Assembly (NCBI GenBank): GCA_021742025.1
Contig: JAIOWT010000026.1
Span: forward strand, 1-10,946
Direction of reading: 5' to 3'
Source of the DNA: Candidatus Nanopelagicales bacterium
GTDB taxonomy: Bacteria; Actinomycetota; Actinomycetes; S36-B12; UBA5976
Length of the DNA: 10,946 nt
The notes beneath the pieces were generated by a model. It saw only the letters and a program-made list of their open reading frames with translations. It did no database searches and had not been told where the DNA came from. The position numbers and the translations under genes were made by a program. Below are positions 7,082-10,946 of the stretch, piece by piece. Position 1 is the first letter of the stretch; every line of letters starts with the position of its first letter.

Positions 7082-7339
7082 ATGCCTCGCTTTGTTCTAA
7101 TCGTTTTAGTCATAGGACTTTCGGTCTACGCACTGGCTGACTGCCTGCAGACGCCTAATCCAAAAGCGCTACCCAAATTGGTATGGATTGCCATAATCGT
7201 CTTCTTGCCGGTGATTGGCCCGCTGTTGTGGATTTTGTTCGGTCGCACAAATGGTCGTGGTTGGGGTCGTGGCGATGATGATGTTTTCGCGCCAGATGAC
7301 GATCCGAGTTTCTTGCGAGACTTAACGCCAAAGCGATAG
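7082..7339 (+). CDS. PLDc_N (phospholipase D-nuclease N-terminal) domain small membrane protein
   Basis: This is an 85-residue protein with two hydrophobic helices (about 3-19 and 33-53). The segment from LPKLVWIAIIVFLPVIGPLL (30-49) to WILFGR (50-55) has the hallmark PLDc_N pattern: LPK, a Trp-rich helix, P-VIGP and a closing FGR. The name comes from the N-terminal membrane part of cardiolipin synthases; no HKD nuclease motif is present, so no catalysis is implied. The cytoplasmic tail is Gly/Arg-rich (56-64) and then acidic, ending APDDDPSFLRDL (70-81), a motif I recall in actinobacterial relatives. Function is unknown. The ATG at 7082 has a TACGAT box 6 nt upstream and no clear Shine-Dalgarno sequence. 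It is divergent from the DUF4229-type gene and convergent with ccsB (7-nt gap). Confidence 0.85.
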   Translation: MPRFVLIVLVIGLSVYALADCLQTPNPKALPKLVWIAIIVFLPVIGPLLWILFGRTNGRGWGRGDDDVFAPDDDPSFLRDLTPKR

Positions 7340-7346
7340 TTAGTTT

Positions 7347-8351
7347 TTACAGGCCTGAATATGAATGCAGGCCTTGCACAAAAATGTTCACAATAAAGTA
7401 ATTGAACAAAATCGTCGCGTAGCCAGCTATCGCAACGTAAGCCGCTTTCTTTCCACGCCATCCTGCAGTTGCTCTTGCGTGCAGGTAAGCCGCATAAACT
7501 ACCCACGTAATAAATGCCCACGTTTCTTTAGGATCCCAACCCCAATAACGACCCCAAGCTGCTTCAGCCCAAATTGCTCCTGCAATAACTGCAAAGGTCC
7601 AGATTGGAAACATGAAGGCGTGAATTCGATAAGACATTAGGTCTAATCGATCTGCTGACGGAATTCGCTGCGCAATTGCTGCGCTTCGGCCAGGCTCTTT
7701 GCCGGCTGCAACGCGATCTTCCGCGGCTTGCGCCACAAGATACAAACCAGATAGGGCAGCACCGATTGTAAATGCGCCGAATGAAACGACTGCGGCAGAA
7801 ACGTGAATTGCCAACCAGTATGAATTCAATGCGGGGACGAGTTGGGCACTATCGGTGTACAAGACTGTTAGAGCAAGACCTAGGTCAAGTAAAACTGGGA
7901 CTGTAATGAATATTCCAAGCCAACGTAGATCACGTGAAATAGACAACAAGCAGTAAGTCAGTGCTACGGCAAATCCTGCAGCCAAAGAAAACTCGTACAT
8001 GTTTCCAATTGGGACCCGTCCAGCAGACAATCCGCGGAACAAAATGGCAAGCCCAAGTAACACGGTCCCTAGCCAAGTTAAAGACATACCAATATTTCCG
8101 GAACGTCGTCCTTCGCCAAGTCCCTCGAAATCAGAAACTGCGGTCGAAACGGCTGGCTTATCTAAAGTTGCAGTTGATCCCTTGCGCACTTGATGCGATG
8201 AACTTGTTCGCTGCGCAGATACTTCAATGGATTCGAGTCTGCGACCTTTTGCCAGCGAAATACTAAATGCAACCATGGCTCCAGTGAACGCAGTCATGGA
8301 ACCATAGACCATGGCGTTACTCGCCTGAGCTAAAGTTTCATTTACTGTCAT
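7347..8351 (-). CDS. ccsB: CcsB/ResC (CcsA-type) cytochrome c biogenesis protein
   Basis: This is the WWD-domain half of the System II haem exporter and cytochrome c synthase; with ResB it delivers haem across the membrane and attaches it to CXXCH apocytochromes. The 334 residues contain the tryptophan-rich signature WAEAAWGRYWGWDPKETWAF (261-280). Candidate haem-ligand histidines lie in AIHVSAA (His183), YRIHAF (His244), LHAR (His291) and LHSYSGL (His329). IGNMYEFSLAA (115-125) is the usual loop. An N-terminal helix (about 15-34) is joined by a polar linker (about 36-88) to the main bundle, giving roughly eight membrane helices. The ATG at 8351 overlaps the resB stop (ATGA), with strong GGAGGA 6 nt upstream, so translation is coupled. 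CcmC and CcmF share the WWD domain, but the resB partner excludes them. Naming varies: ResC, CcsA or CcsB. Confidence 0.95.
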   Translation of the reverse strand: MTVNETLAQASNAMVYGSMTAFTGAMVAFSISLAKGRRLESIEVSAQRTSSSHQVRKGSTATLDKPAVSTAVSDFEGLGEGRRSGNIGMSLTWLGTVLLGLAILFRGLSAGRVPIGNMYEFSLAAGFAVALTYCLLSISRDLRWLGIFITVPVLLDLGLALTVLYTDSAQLVPALNSYWLAIHVSAAVVSFGAFTIGAALSGLYLVAQAAEDRVAAGKEPGRSAAIAQRIPSADRLDLMSYRIHAFMFPIWTFAVIAGAIWAEAAWGRYWGWDPKETWAFITWVVYAAYLHARATAGWRGKKAAYVAIAGYATILFNYFIVNIFVQGLHSYSGL

Positions 8352-9832
8352 TGTGTTTCCTCCGGAGCATTTACTGTCTTAGCAAGCTGAGCAATCTCAT
8401 CTGCCAAACCAGGAGCTTCAGTCTTTGATAAGCCTGCAACTTCGATCAGATTACCTCCATTGCCAGAAGCGGTCACCCGCAACCAAGCACGACGGCGTGG
8501 GATCAGCAAGGAAAGTGATAGTCCAATGATCGATGCGATCGCAGCACCAAGTGCCCAGCCTTTGCCTGGATCTTTAGTGATCACAAACGAGGCCCACTGA
8601 CGATAGCCAGTAAATTCAACAGTTCCGGCTGAATTTGGCAGAGTCCAAGTTTCTCCAGGAGCGAGTTCTTCAATCCCGATTCGCTCCAGGTTTTCAGTAT
8701 CAAGGCGATAAACACTTTGTGGCATTCCAGAATCGAGACCTAAATCACCCTGCCATGCACTGATATAAACCTCAGGGTTATCCGCAGCGGGAAACTTCGA
8801 AATCGGGCCATTTGAAAAATCTTCAGAGACGGTAGGCAAGAAAAATCCTTGTAAGCCTAGTTGCGGAACAGTGTCAGGTACTTTGACAACTCCACTTGAA
8901 GTAAAGGCGGTGTCTTGCGGCAAGAAAACCGATGCATCATCCCAAACAACTTTTCCATCCGCATCACGCACAGTGAACTCCGGTGCGTAACCATGGCCAA
9001 CTAAATACACCGTGATACCGGATGTGCGCAACGGGTAATTAACTTCAACTTTTACCGGCCTAGGTTCTGCTGATGGATTGTCTTTAACCATTAAGTCAGC
9101 TTGGAAGGCGCGGGGAGCTCCATTTTGCTGACCGCCACGTTGAAAGGTTGCCTCGAATTCTTCAAGTTGAAAAGAAAATGGCGGCAATTGATCTGCGCTA
9201 AACATTCGGCCAGGTGCGAACGTATCGTATTGCGTGACATTGTTTGCAAAACCTGAATCTTCGCGAACAATGACGGTTCCGCGATAACCAACTGCACCAC
9301 CAAACCCAACTGCAATTAGTAGTACGAGCAAGGCCAAATGAAAAACTAAGTTTCCAGTTTCTCGTGAGTAACCCTTTTCGGCAGAAATCCAATCGTCACC
9401 TTGGCGAACTCTCCAGCCCCGTTTCTTCCAAGCTGTAGCAGTTTCTGAAACAACTTGAGCAACTTCGGCTTTGCTCTGCCATTGCATGTGAACGGGCAAT
9501 CGACTTAGGTTCCTCGGCGCAACTGGCGGTTGGCTTCGAAGTTCTTTGTAGTGCTCTAATGCACGTGGAAGCACGCATCCGGTTAGCGAAATAAAAAGCA
9601 GAAGATAAATCGAAGCAAACCAAGGTGATGCAAAAACATCAAACATGTACAGGCGATCTAAAATCGGACCGGAAGTTGGATTGTCTTTTAGGAATTCATT
9701 AACTCGAAGTGGTGAGGTTCCGCGTTGCGGAAAAATTGAACCAGGGACACTTGCCAAGGCGAGTAAAAAAAGCAAAATCAGAGCAACTCGCATGCTGGTT
9801 AATTGCCGCCACAACCAACGCATAGTCGCCAT
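8348..9832 (-). CDS. resB: ResB cytochrome c biogenesis protein
   Basis: ResB pairs with CcsB/ResC to form the System II cytochrome c synthase. The 494 residues show the family layout: WRQLTSMRVALILLFLLALA (8-27) as a first helix, SVPGSIFPQRG, a second helix about 70-89 preceded by SPWF, and a third about 163-182. A large extracytoplasmic domain follows (about 183-426) with NYPLRTSGITVYLVGHGYAP (265-284), the typical ResB core, then a fourth helix (about 427-445), IPRRRAWLRV and a cytoplasmic tail. His165 in the third helix is a candidate haem contact. ATG at 9832 is chosen because GGTGA stands 7 nt upstream and TAA closes the frame two codons before it; ATG at codon 4 is a less likely alternative. 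It follows ccdA after a 71-nt spacer and overlaps ccsB by 4 nt. Confidence 0.95.
   Translation of the reverse strand: MATMRWLWRQLTSMRVALILLFLLALASVPGSIFPQRGTSPLRVNEFLKDNPTSGPILDRLYMFDVFASPWFASIYLLLFISLTGCVLPRALEHYKELRSQPPVAPRNLSRLPVHMQWQSKAEVAQVVSETATAWKKRGWRVRQGDDWISAEKGYSRETGNLVFHLALLVLLIAVGFGGAVGYRGTVIVREDSGFANNVTQYDTFAPGRMFSADQLPPFSFQLEEFEATFQRGGQQNGAPRAFQADLMVKDNPSAEPRPVKVEVNYPLRTSGITVYLVGHGYAPEFTVRDADGKVVWDDASVFLPQDTAFTSSGVVKVPDTVPQLGLQGFFLPTVSEDFSNGPISKFPAADNPEVYISAWQGDLGLDSGMPQSVYRLDTENLERIGIEELAPGETWTLPNSAGTVEFTGYRQWASFVITKDPGKGWALGAAIASIIGLSLSLLIPRRRAWLRVTASGNGGNLIEVAGLSKTEAPGLADEIAQLAKTVNAPEETQ
8358..8363 (-). promoter_or_regulatory. Ribosome binding site of ccsB
   Basis: GGAGGA on the minus strand, inside the end of resB, lies 6 nt before the ccsB ATG at 8351. 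It is the strongest Shine-Dalgarno sequence seen in the window and fixes the ccsB start. Confidence 0.8.
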
Positions 9833-9835
9833 TAC

Positions 9836-9880
9836 TTATTCACCGCTTCCGTTCAATAGTTCTAATTGCATTAAAGCCAT
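9836..9880 (-). other. Tiny open frame upstream of and in frame with resB (possible leader peptide)
   Basis: ATG at 9880 opens a 14-codon frame reading MALMQLELLNGSGE, closed by TAA at 9838-9836. One further codon (GTA) separates that TAA from the resB ATG, in the same frame. Only a weak purine run (GGGA) precedes it. The resB ribosome site GGTGA (9844-9840) lies inside its last codons, so if translated it could couple ccdA and resB. It may equally be the relic of a longer ResB N-terminus, or chance. Confidence 0.25.
9840..9844 (-). promoter_or_regulatory. Ribosome binding site of resB
   Basis: GGTGA on the minus strand, complementary to the 16S 3' end, lies 7 nt before the ATG at 9832. It favours this start over the ATG at codon 4. 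Confidence 0.55.
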
Positions 9881-9888
9881 TTCTATTC

Positions 9889-9912
9889 CCGATTTAACTT
9901 ACGTTAAATCGG
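9889..9912 (-). repeat. Perfect 10-bp inverted repeat at the ccdA stop codon
   Basis: CCGATTTAAC (9889-9898) and GTTAAATCGG (9903-9912) are exact inverse complements around a 4-nt loop. With one bulged base two more A-T pairs extend the stem. On the minus-strand transcript the hairpin includes the ccdA TAA (9906-9904) and sits between ccdA and resB. No U-run follows, so it is not a standard intrinsic terminator; an mRNA stability or processing element is possible. Confidence 0.6.
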
Positions 9913-10665
9913 AACTCCCCAATCGGCTGCCCAAACCCGCAAGCCAATTGTTAGATCATTCCAATACCCAGTTACTAGTAGTAACCCGATCACAATAAGC
10001 ATGACACCACCGAAATACATAATTCCCCGTGAGTGCTTACGCAAAACTTTTACAGTTCGAATGCTGCGTTCAAAGAACAGCGCAAGGAAAACAAAAGGTA
10101 GTCCTAGTCCTAAGCAATAGGCTGCACTTAAAATTGCCCCGCGAACAGCACTAGCTTCGGTCAGGGCCATACCTTGAACTGCTGCCAAGGTTGGACCAAT
10201 ACAAGGCGTCCAACCAATTGCAAAAAGTGCGCCGAGCAGAAAAGCGCCAAATAACGTTCCAGTTGGTACCCGATGAATTCGAATGTCACGTTGAATTGCT
10301 GGGATTACTCCCAAGAATCCAAGGCCAAGTATCACCACGATGACACCCATGATCATCTGGATAGTTCGCTGATGCTCCAGGAGTAATTGTCCGATGCCAC
10401 CAAACAATGCGCCATAAGAAATGAACACCACGGAGAATCCGGAAACAAAAACCAGCGATCCCCACACTGCGCGGGATTTTGATACTGAAGTTCGCTGCGC
10501 AGTAGCCCTAGCCCCAGCCACTCCCGTTATGTAGGAAAGATATCCCGGAACTAACGGAAGCACGCAAGGCGAAAGAAATGACACTAGCCCAGCAGCGAAA
10601 GCTAGCGGGATCGCAAGTAGTAAAGAACCAGAGGTAACGGTTTCGACTATCTCGTTAATGGGCAC
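9904..10665 (-). CDS. ccdA: CcdA thiol-disulfide transporter for cytochrome c maturation
   Basis: CcdA (DsbD membrane-domain family) carries electrons from cytoplasmic thioredoxin across the membrane to ResA-type thioredoxins. The 253 residues match the family (about 235-260). The paired redox cysteines are clear: Cys34 in SFLSPCVLPLVPGYLSY (29-45) and Cys155 in GWTPCIGPTLAAV (151-163); Cys184 is a third, probably not redox-paired. Six hydrophobic helices fit near 15-32, 68-88, 103-122, 137-152, 176-198 and 214-233. The start is GTG at 10665, sharing one base with the resA stop (TAGTG), so it is translated by coupling; GGAAA lies some distance upstream. It is flanked by resA and resB, the standard actinobacterial order. 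Mercury or other CcdA-like transporters are unlikely in this context. Confidence 0.95.
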   Translation of the reverse strand: MPINEIVETVTSGSLLLAIPLAFAAGLVSFLSPCVLPLVPGYLSYITGVAGARATAQRTSVSKSRAVWGSLVFVSGFSVVFISYGALFGGIGQLLLEHQRTIQMIMGVIVVILGLGFLGVIPAIQRDIRIHRVPTGTLFGAFLLGALFAIGWTPCIGPTLAAVQGMALTEASAVRGAILSAAYCLGLGLPFVFLALFFERSIRTVKVLRKHSRGIMYFGGVMLIVIGLLLVTGYWNDLTIGLRVWAADWGVPI

Positions 10666-10946
10666 TACTTTTCACTTTCCAATACCGCTGTCAGAACTAC
10701 TCGTAACTCTGACTCAGTGGTTGGTCCAAGTATTCGGGCAGCAACCCTGCCCTGGGAATCCAAAATGATTGTGGAAGGTGTTGCAGCTGGACCTAGATTT
10801 CCAAAAACTAAAGTTAACTGACCATCTTTATCTCGAATTGATGGGTACGAAGTCTTGAATCGTTCGTTAAATGCTTTAGCTGCTGCCAGTCCGTCGCGAG
10901 TATTTAGACCAAGGAACTCAACTCCTTGATTCTTAAACTGCAGATA
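10665..10946 (-). CDS. resA: ResA/TlpA-family thioredoxin-like protein, C-terminal 93 residues only
   Basis: ResA-type thioredoxins are tethered outside the membrane and reduce the disulfide of apocytochrome c haem sites with electrons from CcdA. Only the C-terminal part is in the window, because the gene continues past the right edge. Translated residues include VEFLGLNTRDGLAAAKAF, then SYPSIRDKDGQLTL and GPAATPSTIILDSQGRVAAR, typical of the actinobacterial TlpA/ResA group. The T-P in ATPST is the cis-proline loop expected to face the active-site CXXC, which lies upstream and cannot be seen. The stop TAG (10667-10665) overlaps the ccdA GTG by one base. Family assignment is good; the specific ResA role rests on the neighbours ccdA, resB and ccsB. 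Confidence 0.88.
   Translation of the reverse strand, partial: YLQFKNQGVEFLGLNTRDGLAAAKAFNERFKTSYPSIRDKDGQLTLVFGNLGPAATPSTIILDSQGRVAARILGPTTESELRVVLTAVLESEK

Noticed and set aside
7351..7374. Inverted repeat AGGCCTG / CAGGCCT just after the PLDc_N stop, as a bidirectional terminator
   Set aside because: It lies within the last codons of ccsB (QGL and SGL give the two GGCCTG copies), has a 10-nt loop, and no U-run follows on either strand.
1..10946. Mobile elements, CRISPR arrays, tRNA or rRNA genes, defence systems
   Set aside because: Nearly all bases are covered by recognisable housekeeping genes and the spacers are too short; no direct repeats, cloverleaf or transposase motifs were seen.

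Overview
The window looks like a compact, ordinary chromosomal segment of an actinobacterium. The evidence is the combination of a menaquinone block (menB, menC, menD, menE, menA) with a System II cytochrome c maturation block (resA, ccdA, resB, ccsB/resC), plus a DUF4229-type protein and a PLDc_N-type protein between them. This arrangement recalls the region of high-GC actinobacteria such as Mycobacterium tuberculosis (Rv0526-Rv0555). Spot counts give a G+C of just under half and spacers are very short, so a streamlined low-GC lineage such as the freshwater Nanopelagicales (acI) is a plausible inference, not proven.

Layout. Positions 1-4522 form a minus-strand operon read menB, menC, menD, then an S58 (DmpA/P1-type) peptidase cut by the left edge. 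A 53-bp divergent spacer (4523-4575) separates it from plus-strand menE and menA (4576-6779). menA converges on a small minus-strand DUF4229-type gene (6782-7027) with 2 bp between their stop codons. A second short divergent spacer (7028-7081) leads to a plus-strand PLDc_N gene (7082-7339), which converges on ccsB. From 10946 down to 7347 a second minus-strand operon reads resA (5' part outside the window), ccdA, resB, ccsB.

Function. MenD makes SEPHCHC from isochorismate, MenC makes o-succinylbenzoate, MenE activates it with CoA, MenB closes the naphthoate ring and MenA prenylates it at the membrane. MenF, MenH and MenG are not in the window. ResA and CcdA keep apocytochrome haem-binding cysteines reduced outside the membrane, and ResB with CcsB moves and attaches haem. 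The window therefore covers the quinone and cytochrome c sides of one respiratory chain.

There is no gene-free stretch above 300 bases. The longest intergenic region is 71 nt (ccdA to resB). It holds a perfect 10-bp hairpin arm pair and a tiny open frame in frame with resB. I saw no rRNA, tRNA, CRISPR, insertion sequence or convincing intrinsic terminator. I found no clear evidence of a new biological system. The least explained items are the two small membrane proteins, the ccdA-resB spacer and the S58 peptidase tied to menD.
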